Assembly: GCA_035545535.1 (NCBI GenBank) | Contig: DASZYF010000036.1 | Coordinates: 1 to 20,742 of the forward strand | Reading direction: 5' to 3' | Length of the DNA: 20,742 nucleotides | Source: DASZYF01 sp035545535 | Lineage (GTDB): Bacteria > Actinomycetota > Actinomycetes > Mycobacteriales > CAJCIY01 | Shown here: positions 7,550-14,334 of the stretch, in pieces | Numbering within the stretch: position 1 is the stretch's first letter | Layout of the letters: each line of letters begins with the position of its first letter | Position numbers and translations under genes: made by a program | The notes under the pieces: model-generated | Told to the model about the DNA's origin: nothing | The model's database searches: none | The model's input: the letters and a program-made list of their open reading frames with translations, nothing else

Positions 7550-7582
7550 GCCCCTACCGCTGAGCCCCTACCGCCGAGCTCA
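7541..7582. repeat. 14-base tandem repeat across the convergent 3' ends
   Basis: The unit TACCGCTGAGCCCC occurs at 7541-7554 and 7555-7568, with a partly diverged third copy at 7569-7582. The first copy contains the stop of the tadG-like gene, and the last runs into the stop codon of the YCII gene on the other strand. It looks like a local slippage duplication. Confidence 0.8.
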
Positions 7583-7921
7583 GTCGCCGAGCAGCGGCCG
7601 GATGTCGAGCACGCCCCGGTAGGCCATGGGGTGGGCGGCCGCGACCTGGATCGCCTCGTCCATGTCCGCGCACTCGAGCACGTCGAAGCCGCAGAGGATC
7701 TCCTTGGTCTCGGCGTAGGGGCCGTCGGTCACCAGGACCTTGCCGCCGCGCACCCGCACGGCCTTGGCGAGGGCCTGCGGCCGGACGGCATCGCCCAGCA
7801 GTCGCGTGCCGGCGCTGTCGTGGCGCTCGACCCACTCCTCGATGTCCGGGACGTCCACCCCTTCCAACGCCGCCGCTGGGACCGGCTCGGTGTCTCTGCA
7901 GACGAGCATCAGGAACTGCAT
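7580..7921 (-). CDS. YCII-domain (DGPF-type) protein
   Basis: From ATG 7921 the protein has 113 residues and starts MQFLMLVCRDTEP. The central LVTDGPYAETKEILCGFDVLE matches the DGPFAETKE core of the YCII/DGPF family (dimeric alpha-beta barrel), with D/H positions thought to be active-site residues. A strong GAGGAGG Shine-Dalgarno lies just upstream (minus strand, about 7926-7932), which fixes the start; the frame extends to 8173 but has no sense beyond it. Family members often accompany ECF sigma factors, but here the neighbour is a divergent MarR regulator. Biochemical function is unknown. It is convergent with the tad operon. Confidence 0.85.
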   Translation of the reverse strand: MQFLMLVCRDTEPVPAAALEGVDVPDIEEWVERHDSAGTRLLGDAVRPQALAKAVRVRGGKVLVTDGPYAETKEILCGFDVLECADMDEAIQVAAAHPMAYRGVLDIRPLLGD

Positions 7922-8031
7922 CTGTCCTCCTCGTGGATCGGGGTCCATGCTGGAACGACGCAGCCGCCCGCGCCGCATCGACACTTCGGAGGCGCCATGA
8001 ACGTCCGACCCGGCGCTTTGCACCCGGAACC

Positions 8032-8058
8032 TGATCAACCCTCCTAGCATGTTGATCA
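8032..8058 (+). promoter_or_regulatory. Perfect inverted repeat, candidate MarR operator
   Basis: TGATCAAC at 8032-8039 and GTTGATCA at 8051-8058 are exact 8-base inverted arms with an 11-base spacer. The spacer holds a -10-like TAGCAT at 8045-8050, and the right arm reaches the A of the ATG at 8058. A dimeric MarR protein bound here would block its own promoter. The other divergent start (YCII) lies about 110 bases away. Confidence 0.55.
8045..8050 (+). promoter_or_regulatory. -10-like box of the marR-type gene
   Basis: TAGCAT ends 7 bases before the ATG at 8058, and no Shine-Dalgarno site is present. This favours the ATG at 8058 (leaderless) over the in-frame ATG at 8049, which overlaps the box. 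Confidence 0.4.
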
Positions 8059-8537
8059 TGGCAAGGGGGGTCACCGACAAGAACCTGCAGGACCTGCTGC
8101 GCCTGCGGACCGAGCTTCGCCGCTTCCAGCGCTGGAGCGAGGGCCAGGCGAAGGATGCGGGCCTGACGCACATGCAGCACCAGCTGCTGCTCGCCGTGAA
8201 GGGGCACGTCGACCCTCGCGGCCCGACGATCGGCGAAGCGGCGGACTACCTGCTCCTGCGCCACCACAGCTGCGTCGAGCTCATCGACCGGGTCGAGGCC
8301 CTGGGCCACATCGAGCGGCTCGCCGACCCCGACGATGCGCGCGTCGCCCGGCTGTCGCTCACGCGCTCGGGCGAGCGCTGCCTTGCCAAGCTGTCCTCGC
8401 TCCACATCGAGGAGCTGCGCCGCCTCAAGCCGGTGCTGGCCACGCTCATCGACGGCCTCGACGGTCACAAGGCGCCGCTCGACGGTCACAAGGCCCGCCT
8501 CGACGGGCACAAGGCGAAGCAGGACGGCCGGCGCTGA
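8058..8537 (+). CDS. MarR-family transcriptional regulator with C-terminal heptad-unit repeat
   Basis: The 159-residue protein (162 if the ATG at 8049 is used) has the MarR winged-helix layout: an N-terminal dimer helix, 'LTHMQHQLLLAVKGH', the recognition region 'TIGEAADYLLLRHHSCVELIDRVEALGHIER', and the wing 'DPDDARVARLSLTRSGE'. This DPxDxRxxxLxLTxxG wing is diagnostic. MarR proteins are homodimeric regulators that usually respond to small ligands or oxidants and often repress their own gene. After the last dimer helix the protein ends in three LDGHKA units, which are unusual for the family. It is divergent from the YCII gene, which it may control. Confidence 0.85.
   Translation: MARGVTDKNLQDLLRLRTELRRFQRWSEGQAKDAGLTHMQHQLLLAVKGHVDPRGPTIGEAADYLLLRHHSCVELIDRVEALGHIERLADPDDARVARLSLTRSGERCLAKLSSLHIEELRRLKPVLATLIDGLDGHKAPLDGHKARLDGHKAKQDGRR
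8457..8519 (+). repeat. Three 21-base tandem repeats inside the marR-type gene
   Basis: Units starting at 8457, 8478 and 8499 share CTCGACGG(T/G)CACAAGGC and encode LDGHKAP, LDGHKAR and LDGHKAK. The period is a multiple of three, so copy-number change keeps the frame. Confidence 0.85.
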
Positions 8538-8560
8538 CCGCCTGACACACCCGCCGCGCT

Positions 8561-8591
8561 CGGACGGTTGCATCGCCTCACGATGTACTGT
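8561..8591 (+). promoter_or_regulatory. Possible promoter of the small HTH gene
   Basis: TACTGT at 8586-8591 is a fair -10 box. CGGACG at 8561-8566 could serve as a weak -35 (GAC core) with a 19-base spacer. The TTGCAT at 8568 is too close to pair with this -10. A transcript from here would have a leader containing the GGAGG at 8621. Confidence 0.25.
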
Positions 8592-8630
8592 CCCTCCCGT
8601 CAGAAGTCGCATCCGGTCGGGGAGGGCGGG

Positions 8631-8846
8631 TTGGCCACGCTGCCGAAGAGCAAGCGGATCGTAGGCGAGTCGCGGACACAGCTCGCGGACCGCTTGAAGG
8701 CCGAGTACGAGCGGGGCGCGCCCATCCGGTCACTCGCCGAGAGCACGGGACGGTCGTTCGGCTTCGTGCACACCTTGCTCCTCGAAGCCGGCGCGGAGCT
8801 GCGCCAGCGGGGCGGCTCCCGGCCGCGGCGGCCGTCACGCCGCTGA
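8631..8846 (+). CDS. Small helix-turn-helix protein
   Basis: A TTG at 8631 is placed 5 bases after a GGAGG Shine-Dalgarno site (8621-8625), so I take it as the start; the frame is open back to a TTG at 8568. The 71-residue product has a helix-turn-helix in 'LADRLKAEYERGAPIRSLAESTGRSFGFVHTLLLEAGAELRQRGG', split into two helices around GRSFGFVH. Similar very small proteins, with 'GASIRELAxxTGRSYGFVHRxLxE', are common in actinobacteria and are annotated as HTH or resolvase-like DNA-binding proteins. Their targets are unknown. The C-terminus is Arg-rich (RPRRPSRR), which fits DNA contact. Confidence 0.75.
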   Translation: MATLPKSKRIVGESRTQLADRLKAEYERGAPIRSLAESTGRSFGFVHTLLLEAGAELRQRGGSRPRRPSRR

Positions 8847-8847
8847 T

Positions 8848-8866
8848 CGACCCCGAATCGGGGTCG
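8848..8866. terminator. Hairpin between the HTH gene and prfB
   Basis: CGACCCC (8848-8854) and GGGGTCG (8860-8866) form a 7-bp GC-rich stem with loop GAATC, beginning 1 base after the HTH stop. No T-run follows, so it may be a weak or Rho-assisted terminator. As a near-complete palindrome it could also be a protein-binding site ahead of prfB. Confidence 0.4.
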
Positions 8867-8878
8867 CGGCCGGTCACG

Positions 8879-8884
8879 TACGCT
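8879..8884 (+). promoter_or_regulatory. -10-like box of prfB
   Basis: TACGCT ends 8 bases before the GTG at 8893. No Shine-Dalgarno site is present, again suggesting a leaderless transcript. Confidence 0.35.
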
Positions 8885-8892
8885 GCTCGGTC

Positions 8893-10002
8893 GTGGCCGG
8901 TGAGCACCATCAGACAGCGCAGGAGGACCTGAAGGCGCTCGACGCCACCCTGACGAGCATCGAGAAGGTCCTCGACGTGCCGGCTCTGCAGGCCCGCCTC
9001 GCCGAGCTGGACGAGCAGATGGGTGACGCGGCCCTCTGGGACGACGCCGACCGCGCCCGCGCCGTCAGCCAGGAGCGCTCGCGCATCGCGGCGGACCTCG
9101 ACCGCGTCCAGGCCCTGCGCCAGCGCCTCGACGACGCCGCGACGTCCTTCGAGCTCGAGGACCCGGACCTCATGGCCGAAGCCGAGGCCGCGCTCCCGCA
9201 GCTGCGCGCCGACATCGAGGGCCTCGAGGTCCGCACCCTCCTCTCGGGCGAGTACGACTCCCGCGACGCGCTCGTGACCATCCGCTCCGAGGCAGGGGGC
9301 GTCGACGCCGCCGACTTCGCGGAGATGCTCCTGCGGATGTACGCGCGCTACGTCGAGCGGCACGGGTGGGCCATGGACGTGCTCGAGACCTCGTGGGCGG
9401 AGGAGGCGGGCATCAAGTCCGCGACGTTCCAGGTCAGCGCGCCCTACGCCTACGGCACGCTCGCCGGTGAGCAGGGCACGCACCGGCTCGTGCGCATCTC
9501 GCCGTTCGACAACCAGGGACGCCGGCAGACCTCGTTCGCCGGTGTCGAGGTGCTGCCCGTCGTCGAGCAGAGCGACGTCGTGGAGATCCCCGAAGACGAG
9601 ATCCGCGTCGACGTCTACCGCTCATCCGGCCCCGGCGGTCAAGGCGTCAACACCACCGACTCCGCGGTGCGCATCACGCACCTGCCCACGAACATCGTGG
9701 TGTCCTGCCAGAACGAGCGCAGCCAGATCCAGAACCGGGCCAGCGCGATGCTCGTGCTCCAGGCCAAGCTGCTCGAGCGGCGGCGGCAGGAAGAGCAGGC
9801 GAAGCTCGACGCGATGAAGGACTCGAGCGGCGGCTCGTGGGGCAACCAGATCCGCTCCTACGTCCTGCACCCGTACCAGATGGTGAAGGACCTCCGGACC
9901 GACTTCGAGACCGGCAACACCGGCGCCGTGCTGGACGGCGACATCGACGGCTTCATCGAGGCCGAGATCCGCTGGAAGCGGGAGCAGGAGAAGAGCTCCT
10001 AG
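8893..10002 (+). CDS. prfB: Peptide chain release factor 2
   Basis: The 369-residue protein recognises UGA and UAA stop codons in the ribosomal A site and triggers peptide release. The SPF anticodon-like tripeptide is at 203-205 (RISPFDNQGRRQTSF), and the catalytic GGQ is at 248-250 (SSGPGGQGVNTTDSAVRITH), the Gln being the usual methylation site. The N-terminal coiled region (ALQARLAELDEQMGD...LWDD) is typical. The frame is continuous; there is no internal UGA with a programmed frameshift as in E. coli prfB. Position upstream of ftsEX and smpB matches other actinobacteria. Confidence 0.95.
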   Translation: MAGEHHQTAQEDLKALDATLTSIEKVLDVPALQARLAELDEQMGDAALWDDADRARAVSQERSRIAADLDRVQALRQRLDDAATSFELEDPDLMAEAEAALPQLRADIEGLEVRTLLSGEYDSRDALVTIRSEAGGVDAADFAEMLLRMYARYVERHGWAMDVLETSWAEEAGIKSATFQVSAPYAYGTLAGEQGTHRLVRISPFDNQGRRQTSFAGVEVLPVVEQSDVVEIPEDEIRVDVYRSSGPGGQGVNTTDSAVRITHLPTNIVVSCQNERSQIQNRASAMLVLQAKLLERRRQEEQAKLDAMKDSSGGSWGNQIRSYVLHPYQMVKDLRTDFETGNTGAVLDGDIDGFIEAEIRWKREQEKSS

Positions 10003-10051
10003 CCCTCGCGGCTGCAAGGTCTCTGCAAGGCCGCCGGGACACGCTCGCGCG

Positions 10052-11389
10052 ATGGATCTCGGCGACGTCCTGCGACGGTGCGTGACCGAAGGCTCTGCGG
10101 ACCCGCTGCGCGGCCGCTACGCCCCGGACGCGGTGCTCGACACGTACCTGCCGGGCGTCCGGGAGACGCACCACGGCGAGGACGCGATCCTCGCCGCCCT
10201 CGCCGCGGACTGGACCGCGCCGGGCGAGCCGGTCAGCTTCGAGGTCCTGTCGGAGGGCGAGGGCGTCTTCCTGCGCTACGAGGTGCACCACGCGCACGCC
10301 GACGTGCGGCGCTGGCACGTCATGCGCACCGGTCCCGCCGGCATCGCGGCCCACGTGGTCTACAGCGACCGGCCTCGCCTCGTCCCGCACGCCCGCGACG
10401 AGCGGTACCGCGCGCTGCCCGACGTGCTGCCGGGAGCGGTCGAGCGGGCTCCGTTCACCGGGCCGGGCGCGTACTCGGGCAACCCGTTGGAGCGCTACGT
10501 CATGGCCGACGGCTCGGCCTTCGTCGTGAAGCACATCGCGCCGGCCTGGGACTGGCTCATGCGGGCGACGCGGGACGACGGCCGCGAGGCGCTGCTGCAC
10601 CGCGACGGCGTGCTGTCCTCGCTGCCCGCCGCGCTGAGCTCACCCGTCGTCGACGTGGTCGAGCACGACCGCGGCTGGGCGGTCGTCATGCGCGACGCCG
10701 GGACCGAGCTGTTCACCGGAGCTCGCAGCTTCACGCGCGACGAGACGCGGCAGCTGCTGGGGGCGGCGGCCGCGTTGCACGCGCGGTACGAGAGCTTCGA
10801 CGCGTCCTACCTCTGCTCGATCGAGGACCGCTTGCTCCTCTTCTCGGCGGCGACCGCCGAGCGGGAGCGCCTCGAGCCCGACGTCGCCCCGAAGCTCGAT
10901 GCCCGCGTCTGGGAGCTGTTCGCCGACGGCGTCCCGGCGGACGTCGCCGAGGTCGTGTTCGCGCTCGTGCGTGACATCGGCCCGCTGTGCGACCGGCTCC
11001 GGGCCCGGCCGACATCGCTGTGCCACGGCGACCTCAAGCCGACGAACCTCGGGTTCTCCGCCGACAGGGCGCTGCTCGCCATCGACTGGCAGCTCGCGTG
11101 CGCGGCCCCGCCGGCCGTCGACTTCGTGTGGATGCTCAACTTCGCGCACCGCTTCGAGGCGTCGATGGATGAGATGGAGGCCGACTTCGTCACGGCGGAA
11201 GGTCCGCGCCACGATCCCGTCGCCCTCGACCTGGCCGTGATGGGGCACATGGTGATGGCGGCGTCGGCGTTGGTGGTGGACGTGCGGGACGATCCGGACC
11301 CTTCGTACCGCGAAGGCTGTCAGCGGGAGCTCGACTGGTGGGTCGCCCGCACGCGGCGCGCGCTCGAACGGACCTGGTCACCCGTGTGA
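10052..11389 (+). CDS. SnoaL/NTF2-like domain fused to an APH-type phosphotransferase
   Basis: The 445-residue protein has two parts. Residues 1-108 (VLRRCVTEGSADPLRGRYAPDAV... then a run of strands to HVVYSD) look like a SnoaL/NTF2-like domain. From about 120 on it has the aminoglycoside-phosphotransferase/choline-kinase fold: an ATP-site Lys in AFVVKHI (K160), the catalytic loop HGDLKPTN at 325-332, and the metal-binding D345 in AIDWQL. The kinase motifs are intact, so it is probably active on a small molecule. The substrate is unknown and resistance cannot be claimed. It lies between prfB and ftsE, 49 bases after prfB; its ATG start has no strong ribosome site or -10 box. Confidence 0.7.
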   Translation: MDLGDVLRRCVTEGSADPLRGRYAPDAVLDTYLPGVRETHHGEDAILAALAADWTAPGEPVSFEVLSEGEGVFLRYEVHHAHADVRRWHVMRTGPAGIAAHVVYSDRPRLVPHARDERYRALPDVLPGAVERAPFTGPGAYSGNPLERYVMADGSAFVVKHIAPAWDWLMRATRDDGREALLHRDGVLSSLPAALSSPVVDVVEHDRGWAVVMRDAGTELFTGARSFTRDETRQLLGAAAALHARYESFDASYLCSIEDRLLLFSAATAERERLEPDVAPKLDARVWELFADGVPADVAEVVFALVRDIGPLCDRLRARPTSLCHGDLKPTNLGFSADRALLAIDWQLACAAPPAVDFVWMLNFAHRFEASMDEMEADFVTAEGPRHDPVALDLAVMGHMVMAASALVVDVRDDPDPSYREGCQRELDWWVARTRRALERTWSPV

Positions 11390-11447
11390 CGCGTGGGTTC
11401 GCTGGGGCAGGGCGGCGCGCCTGGGAACCCGGGTCCGGCGCCTGACG

Positions 11448-11453
11448 TACCCT
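11448..11453 (+). promoter_or_regulatory. -10-like box of ftsE
   Basis: TACCCT ends 6 bases before the GTG of ftsE at 11460, with no Shine-Dalgarno site. No clear -35 is seen. Confidence 0.4.
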
Positions 11454-11459
11454 CGGGCC

Positions 11460-12149
11460 GTGATCCGGCTCGACCACGTGACCAAGGTCTACCCGACCGG
11501 CACGCGCCCCGCCCTCGACGACGTCTCGGTCGAGGTCGACCGCGGGGAGTTCGTGTTCCTCGTGGGCTCGAGCGGTTCTGGGAAGTCCACCTTCCTCCGG
11601 CTGCTCCTGCGCGAGGAGCTCCCGACCAAGGGCTCGGTGCACGTCGCCGGCAAGGACGTCGCCCACCTCTCGAACTGGAAGGTTCCCCAGCTGCGCCGCC
11701 AGATCGGCTGCGTGTTCCAGGACTTCCGCCTGCTGCCCACCAAGACCGTGTTCGAGAACGTCGCGTTCGCGCTCGAGGTCATCGGCAAGGGCAAGCACGT
11801 CATCCAGCAGGTCGTGCCCGAGGTGCTCGAGCTGGTCGGCCTGTCCGGCAAGGAAGGGCGCATGCCCGACGAGCTCTCCGGTGGTGAGCAGCAGCGCGTC
11901 GCCATCGCGCGTGCGTTCGTCAACCGGCCGATGCTGCTCATCGCCGACGAGCCCACCGGAAACCTCGACCCGCAGACCTCGGTCGGCATCATGAAGCTGC
12001 TCGACCGCATCAACCGCACCGGCACCACGGTCGTGATGGCCACGCACGACGCGGCCATCGTCGACTCGATGCGCCGCCGCGTGGTGGAGCTCGACACCGG
12101 TCACGTGGTCCGCGACCAGGCTCGCGGCGTCTACGGCTACGCGAGCTGA
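11460..12149 (+). CDS. ftsE: Cell division ATP-binding protein FtsE
   Basis: The 229-residue ABC ATPase pairs with FtsX to transmit ATP-driven changes across the membrane to peptidoglycan hydrolases at the division site. It has Walker A GSSGSGKST (36-44), Q-loop Gln87 (CVFQDFRLLP), signature LSGGEQQ (139-145), Walker B LLIADEP (159-165) and switch His196 (ATHD). MIRLDHVTKVYPTGTRPALD is the standard FtsE opening, and length fits exactly. The stop overlaps the ftsX start as TGATG, indicating coupled translation. Confidence 0.95.
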   Translation: MIRLDHVTKVYPTGTRPALDDVSVEVDRGEFVFLVGSSGSGKSTFLRLLLREELPTKGSVHVAGKDVAHLSNWKVPQLRRQIGCVFQDFRLLPTKTVFENVAFALEVIGKGKHVIQQVVPEVLELVGLSGKEGRMPDELSGGEQQRVAIARAFVNRPMLLIADEPTGNLDPQTSVGIMKLLDRINRTGTTVVMATHDAAIVDSMRRRVVELDTGHVVRDQARGVYGYAS

Positions 12150-13030
12150 TGCGCGCCTCCTTCGTCGCGCAGGAAGTCTCGATCGGCCTCCGACGCAACC
12201 TCACGCTCACCGTCGCGGCGATCGTCACGACCGCCGTCTCGCTCGCGCTGCTCGGCGCCGGCCTGCTCGTGCGCCAGCAGGCGAACCTCATCAACCGGCT
12301 CTACTACGGCAAGCTGCAGGTCGCGATCTTCCTCACCGACGACGTCTCGCAGAGCCAGATCGACGGCTTGCGCGACAAGCTCGGGCAGGACCCGCTCGTG
12401 AAGCAGGTCGCCTTCGAGTCCAAGGACGAGGCGTACCAGAAGTTCAAGCGGGAGAACTCGCAGAACAGCGACCTGCTCAACACGATCACCGCCAACGACC
12501 TGCCCGAGTCCTTCCGCGTGCAGCTCAAGGACCCCAAGCAGTTCGACGTCATCCGCAGCGCGTACCTGCGCGAGCCGGGCGTCTTCGAGATCCAGGACTA
12601 CCGAGCGATCCTCGACCCGATCTTCAAGCTGCTCTCGGGCATCAAGCGGGTGTCCTACGTCGTCGCGCTCATCCAGGTGTTCGCCTCCGGGTTGCTCATC
12701 TACAACACCGTGCGCGTCTCCGCGTTCGGGCGGCGGCGCGAGACCGGGATCATGCGCCTCGTCGGCGCGAGCTCGTTCTCCATCCAGCTGCCGTTCCTCG
12801 TGGAAGGCGCGGTCGCGGGCCTCGTCGGTGGCGTCATCGCCTGCGTCGTGCTGATCCTCGGCAAGGTGTTCGTCGTCGACGGGATCATCGCCAAGTCCAT
12901 CAGTCCGGGCGTGCTGCCCCCGCTGGCGTGGGGCGACTTCGAGCAGACGATGCCGTTGCTCGTGCTGCTGGGCATCCTCGTGTCCGGCCTCGCCTCGTTC
13001 CTCACGCTGCGCCGCTTCGTCCGCGTCTGA
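12149..13030 (+). CDS. ftsX: Cell division protein FtsX (permease-like)
   Basis: The 293-residue protein has four membrane segments: about 18-42, 168-190, 208-240 and 268-287. A large extracytoplasmic loop spans roughly 43-165 ('LQVAIFLTDDVSQSQIDGL...'), where FtsX binds cell-wall hydrolases or their regulators. The 'RRRETGIMRLVGAS' stretch after the second segment is the conserved cytoplasmic loop that contacts FtsE. The ATG shares a base with the ftsE stop. There are 81 bases between its stop and smpB, with a good ribosome site for the latter, so smpB may be either co-transcribed or separately expressed. Confidence 0.95.
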   Translation: MRASFVAQEVSIGLRRNLTLTVAAIVTTAVSLALLGAGLLVRQQANLINRLYYGKLQVAIFLTDDVSQSQIDGLRDKLGQDPLVKQVAFESKDEAYQKFKRENSQNSDLLNTITANDLPESFRVQLKDPKQFDVIRSAYLREPGVFEIQDYRAILDPIFKLLSGIKRVSYVVALIQVFASGLLIYNTVRVSAFGRRRETGIMRLVGASSFSIQLPFLVEGAVAGLVGGVIACVVLILGKVFVVDGIIAKSISPGVLPPLAWGDFEQTMPLLVLLGILVSGLASFLTLRRFVRV

Positions 13031-13097
13031 CGTCAGGAGCCCTCGGGGGCGTCCCGACCTTCACCTCCACCGTCGAGCCGCCCCGGCTGCCCTGCCT

Positions 13098-13103
13098 GGG
13101 AGG
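13098..13103 (+). promoter_or_regulatory. Shine-Dalgarno site of smpB
   Basis: GGGAGG stands 8 bases before the ATG at 13112. It is one of the few strong ribosome sites in this window and fixes the smpB start. Confidence 0.7.
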
Positions 13104-13111
13104 ATGGACGC

Positions 13112-13609
13112 ATGGCCGGCACCCCGTCGTCGAACCGCCCCACGGGGCGGCAGATGGTGGCGCAGAACAAGAAGGCCCGCCACGACTACACCATCGAGCA
13201 GGTCTACGAGGCGGGCATCGTGCTCACCGGCAGCGAGGTGAAGTCGCTGCGCGAGGGCAAGGCATCGCTCACCGACTCCTACGCGTCGGTGCGCGACGGC
13301 GAGGCGTGGCTGCTGGGCGCGCACATCGCCGAGTACGCGCAGGCGACGTGGACCAACCACGCGCCGGTCCGCGCGCGCAAGCTGCTGCTGCACAAGAGCG
13401 AGATCGAGGAGATGACGCGGGAGACCGCGCAGGGCGGCTCGACCCTCGTGCCGCTCGCGCTCTACTTCACCGGGGGCCGGGTGAAGGTCGAGATCGCGCT
13501 GGCCAAGGGCAAGAAGTCCTACGACAAGCGCCAGGACATGGCGGAGCGCGACTCCAAGCGCGAGATCGCCCGTGAGATGGGCCGCCGCGCCAAGGGCCGG
13601 TACCAGTAG
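13112..13609 (+). CDS. smpB: SsrA-binding protein SmpB
   Basis: The 165-residue protein binds the tRNA-like part of tmRNA and places it in the A site of stalled ribosomes during trans-translation. Diagnostic segments are NKKARHDYTIEQVYEAGIV, 'LTGSEVKSLREGKASLTDSYA', and the C-terminal basic tail 'KGKKSYDKRQDMAERDSKREIAREM', which folds in the mRNA channel. The stop (TAG) overlaps the GTG of the next gene as TAGTG. Its partner RNA, ssrA, is present in the same window about 6.4 kb downstream on the same strand. Confidence 0.96.
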   Translation: MAGTPSSNRPTGRQMVAQNKKARHDYTIEQVYEAGIVLTGSEVKSLREGKASLTDSYASVRDGEAWLLGAHIAEYAQATWTNHAPVRARKLLLHKSEIEEMTRETAQGGSTLVPLALYFTGGRVKVEIALAKGKKSYDKRQDMAERDSKREIAREMGRRAKGRYQ

Positions 13610-14334
13610 TGAGGCGCGTCGAGGTCCGCCCCTACGCCGTCGTGCTGGCGTGGATCTCGACGCTGCTCGCGGTCGACTCCGTGGCGTCGCGGGCGGGCGA
13701 GTGGGCGCTCGGCGCGGCGACGTGGGGGGTCCTCATCGCTCTTGCCCGTCGCGAGGCGCCGCTGGCCCGCGTGCAGATCGCGGTGGTCGTCGGGTTCGCG
13801 ACCCTCGTCGAGTACACGTTCTCGGCCGGCCTCGGCGTCTACACCTACCGCCACCACGGCGTGCCCGCGTTCGTCCCGCCCGGGCACGGCCTGGTCTACC
13901 TCGGCGCGCTCGACCTGGGCCGGCAGGCATGGTTGCGGGCGCACGCGACGCGGGCGCGCGTCCTCACCGCGCTCGCCGTCGCCGCATGGGCGGTGTGGGG
14001 GCTGGCGCTGTCGCCGACGCTCGACGTGCTCGGCGCGTTCTGGGCCCTGTGCCTCATCGTGTTCCTGCGCTGGGGCCGCTCGCCGATGACCTACGTCGGC
14101 GCGTTCGTCATCGTGTCCTGGCTCGAGATCCTCGGCACGGCCACCGGCGCCTGGCACTGGGCGCCGTGGTCGCCGACCGGTCTCGTCGCGCAGGGCAACC
14201 CGCCGAGCGGCGCGTCGGGTGGCTACTGCTGGTTCGACGCCGCGGCGCTGTGGCTCGGCCCGCTGATCCTCGCCCGCTGGCGGGCGCGCCGCCCGCCGGC
14301 GGTGGAACCCGTCACCGAGCCCGCCGCCGCATGA
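13609..14334 (+). CDS. Multi-pass membrane protein of unknown function
   Basis: The GTG at 13609 overlaps the smpB stop, giving 241 residues with about seven hydrophobic segments. Conserved-looking motifs are EYTFSAGLGVYTYRHHGVPA, then 'FVPPGHGLVYLGALDLGR', and 'GTATGAWHWAP ... GNPPSGASGGYCWFDAAAL' near the C-terminus. The His, Trp and Asp residues inside or beside membrane helices suggest a catalytic or ligand-binding membrane protein. I recognise similar actinobacterial sequences but no assigned function; a distant likeness to carotenoid-type membrane enzymes (E-x-x-F-x-x-G-x-G-x-Y) is only a guess. Overlaps at both ends put it in one coupled unit with smpB and the amidohydrolase. Confidence 0.7.
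   Translation: MRRVEVRPYAVVLAWISTLLAVDSVASRAGEWALGAATWGVLIALARREAPLARVQIAVVVGFATLVEYTFSAGLGVYTYRHHGVPAFVPPGHGLVYLGALDLGRQAWLRAHATRARVLTALAVAAWAVWGLALSPTLDVLGAFWALCLIVFLRWGRSPMTYVGAFVIVSWLEILGTATGAWHWAPWSPTGLVAQGNPPSGASGGYCWFDAAALWLGPLILARWRARRPPAVEPVTEPAAA

Noticed and set aside
8049..8051. ATG at 8049 as the start of the marR-type gene
   Set aside because: It overlaps the -10-like box, while ATG 8058 is at leaderless distance; the two differ by only three residues.
8893..10002. Programmed frameshift in prfB
   Set aside because: The frame is continuous from GTG to stop with no internal UGA or slippery CUUUGA, so RF2 is not autoregulated in that way here.
10052..11389. Aminoglycoside resistance gene
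   Set aside because: The kinase fold is shared by many small-molecule kinases. The fusion and the housekeeping location give no support for a resistance role.
13609..14334. Carotenoid-type (CruF/lycopene cyclase-like) identity of the membrane protein
   Set aside because: Only a few scattered residues agree; the likeness is too weak to name a function.
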